From NCBI GenBank assembly GCA_017480795.1, contig JAFURY010000084.1:1-63648 (forward strand): DNA of 63,648 bases, written 5' to 3'. The position numbers and the translations under genes are program-made. This DNA is from Succinivibrionaceae bacterium (GTDB lineage Bacteria > Pseudomonadota > Gammaproteobacteria > Enterobacterales > Succinivibrionaceae). Each line of letters begins with the position of its first letter. The stretch's first letter is position 1. A model generated the notes under the pieces. That model saw nothing but the letters and a program-made list of their open reading frames with translations. It was not told the origin of the DNA and searched no databases. Shown here in pieces: positions 8,614-16,155 of this stretch.

Positions 8614-8826
8614 ATGCTTAGCAACAAGGTTTACGATGTTCTGAAGTGGATCGCGCTGATCGCGCTCGATGCCGTCGGCGTATGCTACAAGACGGTGGCT
8701 GGCATCTGGAAGCTCCCGTTTGGCGATGAGGTTTGTGCTACCTGCGCTGCCATTGCGCTGTGTCTCGGCGCACTGCTTCAGATCTCCACCGCGAAGTACA
8801 ACAAGCAGAACAACGATTTGGGCTAA
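8614..8826 (+). CDS. Holin, Dp-1-like
   Basis: 70 aa with two hydrophobic segments around the GIWKLPFGDE turn. The layout MLSNKVYDVLKWIALIAL...GIWKLPFGDEV...GALLQIST matches the Dp-1-type phage holin family. It forms membrane lesions that release the endolysin. Last gene of the lysis operon, followed by a terminator. Confidence 0.88.
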   Translation: MLSNKVYDVLKWIALIALDAVGVCYKTVAGIWKLPFGDEVCATCAAIALCLGALLQISTAKYNKQNNDLG

Positions 8827-8837
8827 CTCATTCATGT

Positions 8838-8886
8838 AAGGGATTGCGCTCGTCTACGCGGCGGGCGCTTTCCCTTTTGGTTTTTC
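8838..8886 (+). terminator. Terminator after the lysis operon
   Basis: Stem AAGGGATTGCGC / GCGCTTTCCCTT (one 2-nt internal mismatch) with a 15-nt loop, followed by TTGGTTTTT. Confidence 0.75.
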
Positions 8887-8903
8887 GACTTTGGAGGTTG
8901 ACA

Positions 8904-10064
8904 ATGAACAGACTAATCGCCTATACTTTGAATAAGGTCGGGGACGCTCTTCGATCTGCGAACCTTGAAAACGAAAGATCACAGATTTCTCGCAGAGAAA
9001 GCGAGGAAACTATGTCAATCAACAAGAAAAAGATTCGCCGTGAGATCATGCTGAATGGCGAAAAGGTATGGATAACAGCTGATACCGAACAAGAATACAT
9101 CAACAAGGTATTGCGGCTTTCCGGATCGATCAACTCGTCCACCGGAGAAAAGCACAACTTTAGGGAATACGCCCAAAAGTGGTTTGATGTCTTCTCGAAG
9201 CCGAACGTCGAAAGCGTAACGGCAACCACCTACGAGCGTCAGCTAACCAACCACATCTATCCAGTTCTTGGCGCCATGAATCTTGAGGACATCACTTCGA
9301 CGGATGTTCAGAAGATATTTAACAACATGGGTGATTCCGCGAAGCAGGAGTCAAAGAACAAGGTCAAGACCGTCCTTAACCAAATCTTCAAAATGGCGTT
9401 GGACGACAATCTGATTCTGAGAAATCCGCTTTTGTCCTCATCCATCCGGATCAAAGGTCTCGCGGCAACGGAAACCGAACCCTATACCGTCGAGCAGATG
9501 CGCCATCTGGCGAGCCATCTGAACGACGTGAAGAGGCCCATGGACAGAGCATGGCTTGCGATCTCGTTGAGCCTGCCTCTGAGACCTGAGGAAGTGTTGG
9601 GTCTGCAATGGGCGGATGTGGACGAGGAGACCTGTACGATCCACGTTCGCAACACGGTCACGCACCCGACCCGGAATGAGCCGGAATACAAGGCATACAC
9701 CAAGACTGCTTCGAGCATCCGGGATTTGAAGTTTCCCAGAGAGATTCTGGCGTACTTACCCGAGCGTGGCATGCCGAGTGAATTCGTGATCGGCGGGGAG
9801 AAGCCCATCAGCTACACCAAGCTGAGAGGTATACGCAAGCGCGTGAACCTCGACACCAAGTTCGGCGAGACCATCACCCCAAGACGGTTCCGGACTACGG
9901 TCGCGACGGATATTTCGGCCATGACCCATGACTTAAAGCTGGTTCAGAAATCCCTTGGACACGCTACTCCGCAGATGACCCTCAAGCATTACGACAAGGG
10001 CCGGAGCGGAGCCATTGACGCCTCAAACGCCATCGGAACGTGCTACGGATTGAGCGTGAACTGA
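8904..10064 (+). CDS. int: Tyrosine integrase
   Basis: 386 aa from the ATG behind TTGGAGG. An ATG at 9012 would remove an atypical 36-residue extension and is a possible alternative. Residues about 80-180 are the SAM-like core-binding domain. The catalytic domain has LPLRPEEVLGLQW (first Arg), TPRRFRTT (box II) and LGHATPQMTLKHY (His/Trp position and Tyr nucleophile). Box II reads RxxR where most relatives have HxxR. It integrates the phage at a tRNA-Thr locus: the attP-like core lies 180 bp downstream, with candidate arm sites starting at its own stop codon. Confidence 0.9.
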   Translation: MNRLIAYTLNKVGDALRSANLENERSQISRRESEETMSINKKKIRREIMLNGEKVWITADTEQEYINKVLRLSGSINSSTGEKHNFREYAQKWFDVFSKPNVESVTATTYERQLTNHIYPVLGAMNLEDITSTDVQKIFNNMGDSAKQESKNKVKTVLNQIFKMALDDNLILRNPLLSSSIRIKGLAATETEPYTVEQMRHLASHLNDVKRPMDRAWLAISLSLPLRPEEVLGLQWADVDEETCTIHVRNTVTHPTRNEPEYKAYTKTASSIRDLKFPREILAYLPERGMPSEFVIGGEKPISYTKLRGIRKRVNLDTKFGETITPRRFRTTVATDISAMTHDLKLVQKSLGHATPQMTLKHYDKGRSGAIDASNAIGTCYGLSVN

Positions 10065-10144
10065 CGGGCAACTGACGGAAAAAAGCCCGAAAACGCCTGC
10101 GGCACAAGGGTTTTCGAGGATGGCAGCTGACGGATTTCTGACGG
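10061..10144 (+). promoter_or_regulatory. Candidate integrase arm-type binding sites
   Basis: Four direct copies of CTGACGG at 10061, 10072, 10127 and 10138. They form two pairs, each with an 11-bp repeat distance, about one helical turn. The first overlaps the integrase stop. Paired direct repeats beside attP are typical arm sites of this integrase family. Binding is inferred. Confidence 0.6.
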
Positions 10145-10219
10145 AAAAACAGATGAGGTCATTTCTTTGCAGGGCAAAAGCCTGAAAAATGCAGAAAAAT
10201 GGCCAAAAACATAAGAAAA

Positions 10220-10237
10220 CCAGTCATTTCTGACTGG
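10220..10237 (+). repeat. Perfect inverted repeat beside attP
   Basis: CCAGTCA, loop TTTC, TGACTGG, ending 5 bp before the tRNA-like core. It could be a terminator-like hairpin or a protein-binding site in the attachment region. Confidence 0.5.
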
Positions 10238-10242
10238 ATTAA

Positions 10243-10288
10243 TGGAGCTGATGGCCGGATTCGAACCGGCGACCTCATCCTTACCAAT
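10243..10288 (-). other. attP: attP core: 3' half of tRNA-Thr(GGT)
   Basis: Read on the minus strand, this is the anticodon loop TTGGTAAGGATG, T-arm GGTTCGAATCC and acceptor CATCAGCTCCA with encoded CCA. The matching 5' half (D-arm, 5' acceptor strand) is missing, so it is not a functional tRNA gene. It would restore the 3' end of a host tRNA-Thr on integration. The crossover end of identity lies near the anticodon loop. Confidence 0.85.
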
Positions 10289-10397
10289 CATCAGACACCA
10301 TAAAGACCCTGAGAGAATCTTGTGACCTTTCGTTTTCGAACATATCATGAATAAAGCCCCGAGTCAAAACGAGGTTTTCTTCATGACATGGACTTTT

Positions 10398-10461
10398 GCC
10401 ATCCCGCAATCTATTCTAAGTTAGAGGTTCTATCTTAGATTAGAAATCGGGATGGCTTTTT
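10398..10461 (+). terminator. Long-stem terminator after the attachment region
   Basis: A perfect 9-bp stem GCCATCCCG / CGGGATGGC encloses a partly paired AT-rich inner arm (CTAAG...CTTAG) and is followed by TTTTTC. It isolates the integrase region from the small-gene region. Confidence 0.75.
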
Positions 10462-10501
10462 CTGTTTCCAGGTTGTCAAGGCTCAGAATCCTCCCCATAT
10501 T

Positions 10502-10531
10502 CATTTTGTGTACACATTACACTACAAAATG
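10502..10531 (+). promoter_or_regulatory. Inverted-repeat operator candidate
   Basis: CATTTTGT (10502) and ACAAAATG (10524) are inverted. The palindrome TGTGTACACA overlaps the left arm at 10507-10516. It sits just upstream of the first gene of the small-gene region. Operator function is a guess from symmetry and position. Confidence 0.4.
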
Positions 10532-10542
10532 GAGGGTTGGGT

Positions 10543-10950
10543 ATGAGCACAACGATTCGACCGGGTATTTCCAAGAGGAACACTTACTATATTTCAGAGC
10601 ACCGATACTATGAGCTCAAGCACTTTTGCCTACAGTATCCGGAATGGAAGAAAGATTATATTTCACTCGACGGGTTATCTGCTCGGCCCGTGGATGTGAA
10701 TGCCAACCGCCGAAGCGGCGAAGTATCAGATCCCACGCCGATATACGCGGAAGCACGGTTATATTTTCGAAACCGAATGGCGATGGTTGAACGGACTGCC
10801 GAGGAGGCTGCGGGAGACATGAGCGCGATGATGCTCAAGGCCGTGACCGAAGGGCTGTCCTACAATGTCATATCTCCCCCATGCTGCAAAGAGGTCTGGT
10901 ACACCGCGTACAGACGATTCTTCTGGCTGCTGGATAAAGCGCGAAAATAG
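10543..10950 (+). CDS. Conserved phage protein, possible transcription regulator
   Basis: 135 aa from the ATG following GGAGGG. It is rich in aromatic and basic residues (KRNTYYISEHRYYELKHFC) and ends with CCKEVWYTAYRRFFWLLDKARK. Similar proteins occur in many gut phages and resemble sigma-like/ArpU-type late regulators in size and helical C-terminus, but I cannot confirm a DNA-binding domain. It is the first gene after the attachment region. Repeat motif copy A overlaps its 3' end. Confidence 0.7.
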   Translation: MSTTIRPGISKRNTYYISEHRYYELKHFCLQYPEWKKDYISLDGLSARPVDVNANRRSGEVSDPTPIYAEARLYFRNRMAMVERTAEEAAGDMSAMMLKAVTEGLSYNVISPPCCKEVWYTAYRRFFWLLDKARK

Positions 10951-10964
10951 CAAAGACTATTATG
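10940..10964 (+). promoter_or_regulatory. Repeated intergenic motif, copy A
   Basis: CGCG, 17 bases, TATG, upstream of the gene at 10994. All seven copies share TCCGCGA-like and TTATGRA-like ends and an invariant CA eight bases after CGCG. This copy has GCGCGAAAATAG instead of TCCGCGA. Confidence 0.65.
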
Positions 10965-10993
10965 GAAACCAAACACTGAAAGGAGAAGACACT

Positions 10994-11179
10994 ATGAACC
11001 ACAATAATAAAGGAATGCTGGTAACTGTCATCCTCAACGGAATCATTTGGGTGACTGGCGGAGCTGTGGCTGCGACAGCCATTAAGCGAACCGGGAACGG
11101 CAAATGGGGCTGGTTGATGATGATACCTGCCCTGTCTACCTTTACCTACAAAGGCGAAAGCACAAGCTCCAACACGTAA
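10994..11179 (+). CDS. Small membrane protein
   Basis: 61 aa after AAAGGAGAAG. Two hydrophobic stretches (LVTVILNGIIWVTGGAVAA and WLMMIPALS). Function unknown. It has its own upstream motif copy and a downstream terminator. Confidence 0.65.
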   Translation: MNHNNKGMLVTVILNGIIWVTGGAVAATAIKRTGNGKWGWLMMIPALSTFTYKGESTSSNT

Positions 11180-11194
11180 GCGGTCGACACTGGA

Positions 11195-11230
11195 AGAGGT
11201 CGTGTCTACGGACATGGCCTCTTTCTTTTT
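11195..11230 (+). terminator. Terminator
   Basis: AGAGG..GTGTC / GACAT..CCTCT stem with TTTCTTTTT. Confidence 0.6.
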
Positions 11231-11292
11231 GCCCCAAAACAGTATGCAGGTGACAAAAACCTGTGATATGATGATAAGGAGGAATCGTCAAA

Positions 11293-11529
11293 ATGGCAGT
11301 TTGGATGTGGCTGGTTATCGGAATACTGGTGGGATTTTCTGGAGGATACGGGTTGTCCGTGGTCCTTCACTCCAAAACCTTTGCTGGAACGCTTCGTGAG
11401 GATCATTCTGATTCGACCGAGGCGCCTTATTTGTTTTTGGAGCTGGAACACGGAGGCCTGGAGAAGATCCACAAGTATCGGACTGTGACTTTCAAGGTGA
11501 AGATCGAAGATTATCTTCCGCGAAGATAA
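11293..11529 (+). CDS. Small membrane protein
   Basis: 78 aa with one N-terminal membrane helix (MWLVIGILVGFSGGYGLSVVL) and a soluble tail (YLFLELEHGGLEKIHKYRTVTFKV) that looks beta-stranded. The N-in/C-out small membrane format recurs in gut phages. Function unknown. Start follows AAGGAGG. Motif copy B overlaps its stop codon. Confidence 0.7.
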   Translation: MAVWMWLVIGILVGFSGGYGLSVVLHSKTFAGTLREDHSDSTEAPYLFLELEHGGLEKIHKYRTVTFKVKIEDYLPRR

Positions 11530-11543
11530 CACTGCCTATTATG
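11519..11543 (+). promoter_or_regulatory. Repeated intergenic motif, copy B
   Basis: TTCCGCGAAGATAACA then CTATTATGGAAA, CGCG-to-TATG spacing 17. Upstream of the gene at 11578. Confidence 0.7.
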
Positions 11544-11577
11544 GAAAATCTATCACTTACTGAAAGGAGAAATGAAG

Positions 11578-11979
11578 ATGAACCCGACGATTAAACGGAT
11601 GCTGGAAGAGGAGTACAAGAGAACTCTCGAAGAGGTATCCACGGCGACAACTGGATCTGACGAGGCGAAATGGTGGCTTCAAAAGCTGACCGAGCTTCAC
11701 AAGCAGATGATGGACGAGGATCTGACCTCCAACAAATGCTATGTCGAATCCCAAAAACTCGATATCGAGAAGCGAGAGACTGAGATGAAGGAGCAGCAGG
11801 CGAAGGAAGGAAAGGTCTGGACCGTCATCAAGCTCGTGATCGACGGCACAGCGATTGTGCTGCCTGTCATGGCTTCTTGGATCTGGATGGGCCGCGGACT
11901 GCAATTCGAGAAGACCGGAACCTTCACGACCAGAACCGGAAATTGGTTGAGCAACCATCTGAGGCTATTCAAGAAGTAA
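11578..11979 (+). CDS. Coiled-coil membrane protein
   Basis: 133 aa. The ATG at 11578 is preferred because the AAAGGAG site is too close to the ATG at 11572. Residues 1-85 are a charged helix (EKRETEMKEQQAKEGK). Residues about 88-105 are a membrane segment (VIDGTAIVLPVMASWIWM). A similar design occurs widely in gut phages. Function unknown. Confidence 0.7.
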   Translation: MNPTIKRMLEEEYKRTLEEVSTATTGSDEAKWWLQKLTELHKQMMDEDLTSNKCYVESQKLDIEKRETEMKEQQAKEGKVWTVIKLVIDGTAIVLPVMASWIWMGRGLQFEKTGTFTTRTGNWLSNHLRLFKK

Positions 11980-12001
11980 CAAAGGACTGACCAAAAAGAA
12001 C

Positions 12002-12035
12002 GAGTCTGTGTAAAACGCATAGACTCTTTCTTTTT
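12002..12035 (+). terminator. Terminator
   Basis: GAGTCTGTG / CATAGACTC stem followed by TTTCTTTTT. Confidence 0.75.
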
Positions 12036-12042
12036 GCCTTTC

Positions 12043-12067
12043 CGCGATATGTGCATCTGCTTTTATG
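12043..12067 (+). promoter_or_regulatory. Repeated intergenic motif, copy C
   Basis: TCCGCGATATGTGCA then CTTTTATGGAAAA, spacing 17. Lies between a terminator and the Shine-Dalgarno of the gene at 12099, the position expected of a promoter. Confidence 0.7.
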
Positions 12068-12098
12068 GAAAACAAAACCAAGAAAGGAAGGATAAACT

Positions 12099-12371
12099 AT
12101 GGCTAAAAGAGTGTATCTGTACGCATTCAACAACGTGTTGAAGATCGTGGACACCAAATTCCTGGAAGGAGACGCAGTCTCGGTTCGAGATATGCTGCGG
12201 TTGTCCAGATGGATGACGGAAACCTATCCGGAACCCGTCGTGGTCTACGCAGTGGACAATCGACCCGGACTCTACAAGGAATTCACGGAATCGGTGAAAA
12301 CGAAGGACTTCACCAAGCATGTTGAGTTCGCAGACATTGTTAGCCGGGAAGGACTTCTGATCAAGATTTAA
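12099..12371 (+). CDS. Small soluble protein, unknown
   Basis: 90 aa, MAKRVYLYAFNNVLKIV..., after AAAGGAAGG. Predicted alpha/beta, no membrane segment or known motif. Confidence 0.65.
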   Translation: MAKRVYLYAFNNVLKIVDTKFLEGDAVSVRDMLRLSRWMTETYPEPVVVYAVDNRPGLYKEFTESVKTKDFTKHVEFADIVSREGLLIKI

Positions 12372-12383
12372 GGACCGAAAAAA

Positions 12384-12415
12384 GGCGGGGCCGATACAAA
12401 GGCTCTTCCTTTTTG
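12384..12415 (+). terminator. Weak terminator
   Basis: GGCGGGGCC pairs with GGCTCTTCC (one mismatch, two wobbles), loop GATACAAA, then TTTTT. The loop resembles those of neighbouring terminators. Confidence 0.5.
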
Positions 12416-12426
12416 CCGGAGGAGCT

Positions 12427-12786
12427 ATGCGCTATCACTTTGAAAAGCCTGGGCTCTATGAGAGCCATTACGGACAGATTTATATTTGCGATCATCCAAT
12501 CTACACCAAGTGCACACTGTATGTAATCGGCGATAAAGGACTGGCGGTGATCCAGCAGCGGTTTGACGAAGAAAGAAAGGCTACCTGGTGGGGCGAGATC
12601 GACCCGTGGCTGACAGACGCCATATATTTGCACCGATCCTTCAAGGAATACTTCGATGGGCGGGCGAAACCGTGTAAGGACGGCTTATATCCTACCGTGA
12701 CTGTTCGACAGATCATGTGGGCTTTGAAGATGAAACCCATTCCAAAGCATCGCTGGGAGACGGTGTTCGATCGGCGGGATATTTGA
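12427..12786 (+). CDS. Conserved phage protein of unknown function
   Basis: 119 aa after GGAGGAGC. The C-terminus IMWALKMKPIPKHRWETVF resembles a short motif seen in many Firmicute phage proteins of unknown function (DUF5049-like, not verified). No membrane segment. Motif copy D follows within 3 bp of the stop. Confidence 0.65.
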   Translation: MRYHFEKPGLYESHYGQIYICDHPIYTKCTLYVIGDKGLAVIQQRFDEERKATWWGEIDPWLTDAIYLHRSFKEYFDGRAKPCKDGLYPTVTVRQIMWALKMKPIPKHRWETVFDRRDI

Positions 12787-12788
12787 TC

Positions 12789-12813
12789 CGCGAAATTTAC
12801 AAGGGGCATTATG
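12789..12813 (+). promoter_or_regulatory. Repeated intergenic motif, copy D
   Basis: GATCCGCGAAATTTACA then GCATTATGAAG, spacing 17. Its first 14 bases match copy F at 16314 almost exactly. Confidence 0.7.
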
Positions 12814-12852
12814 AAGAAGCGGACACTAAACAAAAAGCAAAGGAGAATAACA

Positions 12853-13008
12853 ATGGATAAGATTTTGGACACCATGGATAAAACTCTTACGAAAGTTCAG
12901 AAGCAATTCCACGCATATGTGGTTGAGCGGAAGATCAAGAAGTTTGAGAAAAAAGTGGAAAAGAAAATCGCCTACGTGAACGACTGGCTTGAGGCGAAGC
13001 TGTCCTAA
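12853..13008 (+). CDS. Small basic helical protein
   Basis: 51 aa from the ATG behind AAAGGAGAATAACA. An in-frame ATG at 12811 belongs to motif copy D and lacks a ribosome site. Lysine-rich amphipathic helix (KKFEKKVEKKIAYVNDWL). Unknown. Confidence 0.55.
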   Translation: MDKILDTMDKTLTKVQKQFHAYVVERKIKKFEKKVEKKIAYVNDWLEAKLS

Positions 13009-13020
13009 ACCTGACAAGAA

Positions 13021-13056
13021 GATCGAGCTGATACAAAGGCTCGGTCTTTTTCTTTT
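13021..13056 (+). terminator. Terminator
   Basis: GATCGAGC / GCTCGGTC stem, loop TGATACAAAG, then TTTTTCTTTT. Confidence 0.7.
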
Positions 13057-13084
13057 GCGACTATATTTTAAGGAGGAGAGAATC

Positions 13085-13471
13085 ATGAAGGGATTTGTCG
13101 GTACTGTTGTTAGCGGAGCGATCGGACTTGCGGCGCTTTATGTCGTCGGGAGGGTTGCCTTTCAGGCTGGCCATGACATTGCTGAGGCAGAGTGCCGTTA
13201 TGAGCAGCTTCAGCGCGGCATTGACGCTAAGACGGGCAAGAAGGACGCTATCGTTATTGAGGATTCTGAGGAGGTTGTGGAAGAGCCTGCCGAGATCGTT
13301 CCGGAGAAGAAGCAGAGCAAACTTGGTATGCTTTTTGGTCTTCGCAAGATATTTGGCAAGAAGGGGACTTCGGTAGTCGGCGATCTGATTCAGAACCCTG
13401 AGAATCACGTCATCGAGGCATGTGTCAAGGGACGCGAGATCCATGTCAATGTAAAGCCCAGGACCGCTTGA
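13085..13471 (+). CDS. Membrane-anchored acidic protein
   Basis: 128 aa after AAGGAGGAG. N-terminal membrane helix (GTVVSGAIGLAALYVVGRVAF), acidic linker (EEVVEEPAEIVPEKK), then a basic amphipathic end. Function unknown. Confidence 0.65.
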   Translation: MKGFVGTVVSGAIGLAALYVVGRVAFQAGHDIAEAECRYEQLQRGIDAKTGKKDAIVIEDSEEVVEEPAEIVPEKKQSKLGMLFGLRKIFGKKGTSVVGDLIQNPENHVIEACVKGREIHVNVKPRTA

Positions 13472-13486
13472 AAGAGGTGATGCAAT

Positions 13487-13537
13487 ATGATTCTGCTGTT
13501 GTGTTTACTGCTAACTGTATTTAAGAGAGGAGAATGA
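13487..13537 (+). CDS. 16-residue hydrophobic peptide (possible leader)
   Basis: MILLLCLLLTVFKRGE after AGAGGTGATGCAAT. Its stop overlaps the next ATG (ATGA at 13534), so it may couple translation. Too short to be sure. Confidence 0.3.
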   Translation: MILLLCLLLTVFKRGE

Positions 13538-13945
13538 AAGAAGAGCATCCGGATTTCAAAGAAACACGGCGTAAACCCGACTATCCCGATTTGCTTCTGG
13601 TGTGGAAAAGAGAAGAATGAAATTGCCCTGCTCGGTCGGCTGCCAGGAGATGCCGAAGCGCCGAGATCGACCTGGCTTGTGGGCGATTACGAGCCCTGCG
13701 ATGCTTGCAAGGAATTGCGCAAACAGGGCATCGACCTGATCGAGGCAACAGATCATCCAATCGCCTGCGAACAGCAGCCGCCTTATTATGGAGCGTATCC
13801 AACCGGAAGACATATGATCCTGTCAGAGCACGCGATTCGATCTATATTTGCGCCAGAAGTTGCCGACAACCTGTGCGAACGTCGGATCGGATTCATGGAC
13901 AGCGAAACCCTTGCGAAGCTGCAAAGTATGATTGAAAAGGAGTGA
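13534..13945 (+). CDS. Zinc-finger phage protein with apparent frameshift near the start
   Basis: The frame from 13538 to 13945 encodes KKSIRISKKHGVNPTIP..., CFWCGKEKNE and YEPCDACKE, a four-Cys zinc site typical of a conserved gut-phage family, ending IGFMDSETLAKLQ. No start codon is in frame. The ATG at 13534 with a good ribosome site is one base out: ATGAAAGAAG would need to be ATGAAGAAG. A single A insertion (real or an assembly error) is the simplest explanation. The in-frame remnant starting at 13679 lacks the first two cysteines. Confidence 0.75.
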
Positions 13946-13950
13946 TGCGA

Positions 13951-14709
13951 ATGAACATCGGAAAATGGATCAAGCGAAACGGCTCTACAATCCTCACCTG
14001 CCTTGGGGCAGGAGGGATGATCGCCACCATGGCATTGACCGTCAAGGCGACGCTCAAGGCCAGAAACGCCTGCCTGGACGCACGTATTGAAAAGGATCGT
14101 GACGACCTGACCAAGGCGGAGATCATTCGGATCTCGATTCCAGCATTTATTCCTCCGATCGCGGTCGGAACCGGATCGCTGATCTGCATATTTGGCGCGA
14201 ACGCTCTCAGCCGGCGACAGCAAGCGGCACTTGCCAGCGCATACACAGCGCTTGCGAGCGCGTTTGAAGGCTATCGCGGTAAGGTAGAGACGCTGTGCGG
14301 GCTGGGTACGAACGCTGCGATCGATAAGGCCATTGAGCAAGAGAACCAGGATATTTTGGATGACCGTCCGCCATGGGATGAGGTTCAGACCTTCTATCTG
14401 GATGGCTGCGACAAACCCGCGTTCTTTGAGCGAACCATGGAACAGGTCATGCAGGCCGAATATCACATCAATCGAAACTTTCAGCTCAAGGGTCAGGTAA
14501 CTTTCAATGAATTTCGGGAATGGCTCGGGCTTCCTCCGGTTGAAGGCGGAGACGTGATCGGATGGGACGATTACATCGGCGAAGTCGCCTTTGGATATCG
14601 CTGGATCGATTTCAATCATCGATATTTTGAGACGGACGACGGTTTGATGGTCTGTTCCATCGACATGCCATTTGAGCCGCATTCCCTGAAAGACGGAGAA
14701 CCGTTCTGA
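13951..14709 (+). CDS. DUF6353-like membrane protein, paralogue 1
   Basis: 252 aa from the ATG 9 bases past AAGGAG. Two hydrophobic segments (ILTCLGAGGMIATMALTV and FIPPIAVGTGSLICIFGANAL), then a soluble domain with ALASAFEGYRGKVETLCG and an end containing FRWIDF-like aromatic pattern. It shares this layout with 15327 and 18481, and I recognise it as the DUF6353-like family of Firmicute phages. Function unknown; probably a membrane protein acting early in infection. Confidence 0.75.
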   Translation: MNIGKWIKRNGSTILTCLGAGGMIATMALTVKATLKARNACLDARIEKDRDDLTKAEIIRISIPAFIPPIAVGTGSLICIFGANALSRRQQAALASAYTALASAFEGYRGKVETLCGLGTNAAIDKAIEQENQDILDDRPPWDEVQTFYLDGCDKPAFFERTMEQVMQAEYHINRNFQLKGQVTFNEFREWLGLPPVEGGDVIGWDDYIGEVAFGYRWIDFNHRYFETDDGLMVCSIDMPFEPHSLKDGEPF

Positions 14710-14718
14710 ACTTCTTTC

Positions 14719-14743
14719 CGCGAAAAAAGCAGCCACTATTATG
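14719..14743 (+). promoter_or_regulatory. Repeated intergenic motif, copy E
   Basis: TTCCGCGAAAAAAGCA then CTATTATGAGAAAGG, spacing 17. Immediately upstream of the Shine-Dalgarno of the gene at 14763. Confidence 0.7.
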
Positions 14744-14762
14744 AGAAAGGAGGCATTAAGCC

Positions 14763-14915
14763 ATGAAGAAGTTTGACTGGGTAAAGGCAGTCGGTCTTCT
14801 GTGCACCATCGGCGGTATCGCGATCAACATCGTGAGCGCTATCGTCGAGGACAAGAAGATGGACGCCAAGATCGAAGAAGCTGTTCAGGCGAAGCTGACC
14901 GAAATGAACAAGTAA
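14763..14915 (+). CDS. Small membrane protein
   Basis: 50 aa, MKKFDWVKAVGLLCTIGGIA..., one membrane helix followed by a charged helix (KKMDAKIEEAVQAKLTEM). Start 7 bases after AAAGGAGG. Unknown function. Confidence 0.65.
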   Translation: MKKFDWVKAVGLLCTIGGIAINIVSAIVEDKKMDAKIEEAVQAKLTEMNK

Positions 14916-14918
14916 ACC

Positions 14919-14958
14919 AAAGAGAACGGAGTCCGATTGCAAGGGCTCTTTTCTCTTT
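14919..14958 (+). terminator. Terminator
   Basis: AAAGAGAA..GAGTCC / GGGCTC..TTCTCTTT, a long two-part stem with loop GATTGCAA. Confidence 0.65.
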
Positions 14959-14989
14959 GCCGAGAAGGAAAGGAGGCGTGCGATCGGGC

Positions 14990-15340
14990 ATGACGCGGGA
15001 AGAAGCGGTATCGCTGCTCAGGCGATATCGGAGAGACGAGACCTATATTCCGTCCAAAAAGCTGTTTGGTTGGAAGCTCAATTATGAATTCATGAGAAGC
15101 GTTTACGAACGGATGCTGATACTTGAACTGATTCAACGTATCAAGCAATCCGATCGTGGACCCATGACCGTAGTTCGGGACTTTTACTACAAGATGGACG
15201 ATATTTTGTGTGAAAGTGAAAACCCGAAGACATGGGCTTTCGCATCGACCATGGAGAATTGCGCTGCTGACATTGTGCGCTATATGGAGGAAGAATTCAT
15301 TCGAGAGAAAAGGAGAAAACGAAGAGATGCGAAAAATTGA
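14990..15340 (+). CDS. Small basic protein, unknown
   Basis: 116 aa. Start uncertain: GTG 14978 is too close to the AAGGAGG site and ATG 14990 is rather far. Arg/Glu-rich helices, basic end (EKRRKRRDAKN). Its end overlaps the next gene by 14 bp. Confidence 0.6.
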   Translation: MTREEAVSLLRRYRRDETYIPSKKLFGWKLNYEFMRSVYERMLILELIQRIKQSDRGPMTVVRDFYYKMDDILCESENPKTWAFASTMENCAADIVRYMEEEFIREKRRKRRDAKN

Positions 15341-16112
15341 CTGGAAGGGACTTGTCGACAATGTCGGCCGGACCTTAAGACGAAAAAGCCCAGAGATACT
15401 GACCGGTGTCGGAATCGGGGGCATGATCACGACGACGATCCTGGCGGTCAGGGCGACCCCAGAGGCGCTTCGCCGAATCGAGGCAAAGAAGCGGAAGGAG
15501 CGCCACAAGAAGCTGACCGTGATCCAGACGGTTCAGGCGACTTGGTTGTGCTATATCCCGGCCGGCGTGACCGGAACGGTTTCGGTTGCCTGTCTGGTTG
15601 GCGCGAGCGTTGTGAACGGGAGAAGAAACGCGGCGCTTGCGACGGCATACAGCCTGGCGGAGAACACCTTGAGGGACTATCGCAGCAAAGTGGTGGAAAC
15701 CATCGGTGAAAAGAAGGAGGAGGCGATTCTGGATGCCATCGACCGGGATCGGATCGAGCGCAATCCTCCCCCGCCCAACGGCGACATGCCGATGACCGAG
15801 GGGGCTGTGGCTCCCGTGCTGTGCATGGACGCGATGTTCGGGCGATATTTCTACTCCGATGTGGAAACCCTGAAACGGGCCATGAACAAGCTGAACTGGC
15901 AGATGAACAATGGCTGTGAGCCCTATATTTCCCTGAATGAGTTCTACATGGAGATCGGACTTTCCACGGTGGATGTCGGGGATGACCTGGGCTGGCGCAA
16001 TGATCGCGGTTTGATCGATCTGCGATTCTCCAGCCAGTTGGTCAACGGCCACATGCCCTGCCTGGTCATGAGCCACAACAATCCGCCTGAGTACGGCTAC
16101 AGCGAGGCATGA
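15327..16112 (+). CDS. DUF6353-like membrane protein, paralogue 2
   Basis: 261 aa from the ATG following AAAGGAGAAAACG. Contains LTGVGIGGMITTTILAVRAT and LCYIPAGVTGTVSVACLVG hydrophobic segments, then ATAYSLAENTLRDYRSKVVE and GEKKEEAILDA, closest to the canonical family sequence. The C-terminal domain ends near LNEFYMEIGLSTVDVGDDLG. Function unknown. Confidence 0.78.
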   Translation: MRKIDWKGLVDNVGRTLRRKSPEILTGVGIGGMITTTILAVRATPEALRRIEAKKRKERHKKLTVIQTVQATWLCYIPAGVTGTVSVACLVGASVVNGRRNAALATAYSLAENTLRDYRSKVVETIGEKKEEAILDAIDRDRIERNPPPPNGDMPMTEGAVAPVLCMDAMFGRYFYSDVETLKRAMNKLNWQMNNGCEPYISLNEFYMEIGLSTVDVGDDLGWRNDRGLIDLRFSSQLVNGHMPCLVMSHNNPPEYGYSEA

Positions 16113-16155
16113 CTGTTGAATTGGCTCGTTGTGATCGACTGACGAGGAATGGACC

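Noticed and set aside
10243..10288. A functional tRNA gene
   Set aside because: Only the 3' half is present; D-arm and 5' acceptor strand are missing, so it is an attachment core.
10043..10348. 101-aa minus-strand frame over attP
   Set aside because: No ribosome site; spans the tRNA fragment and arm repeats.
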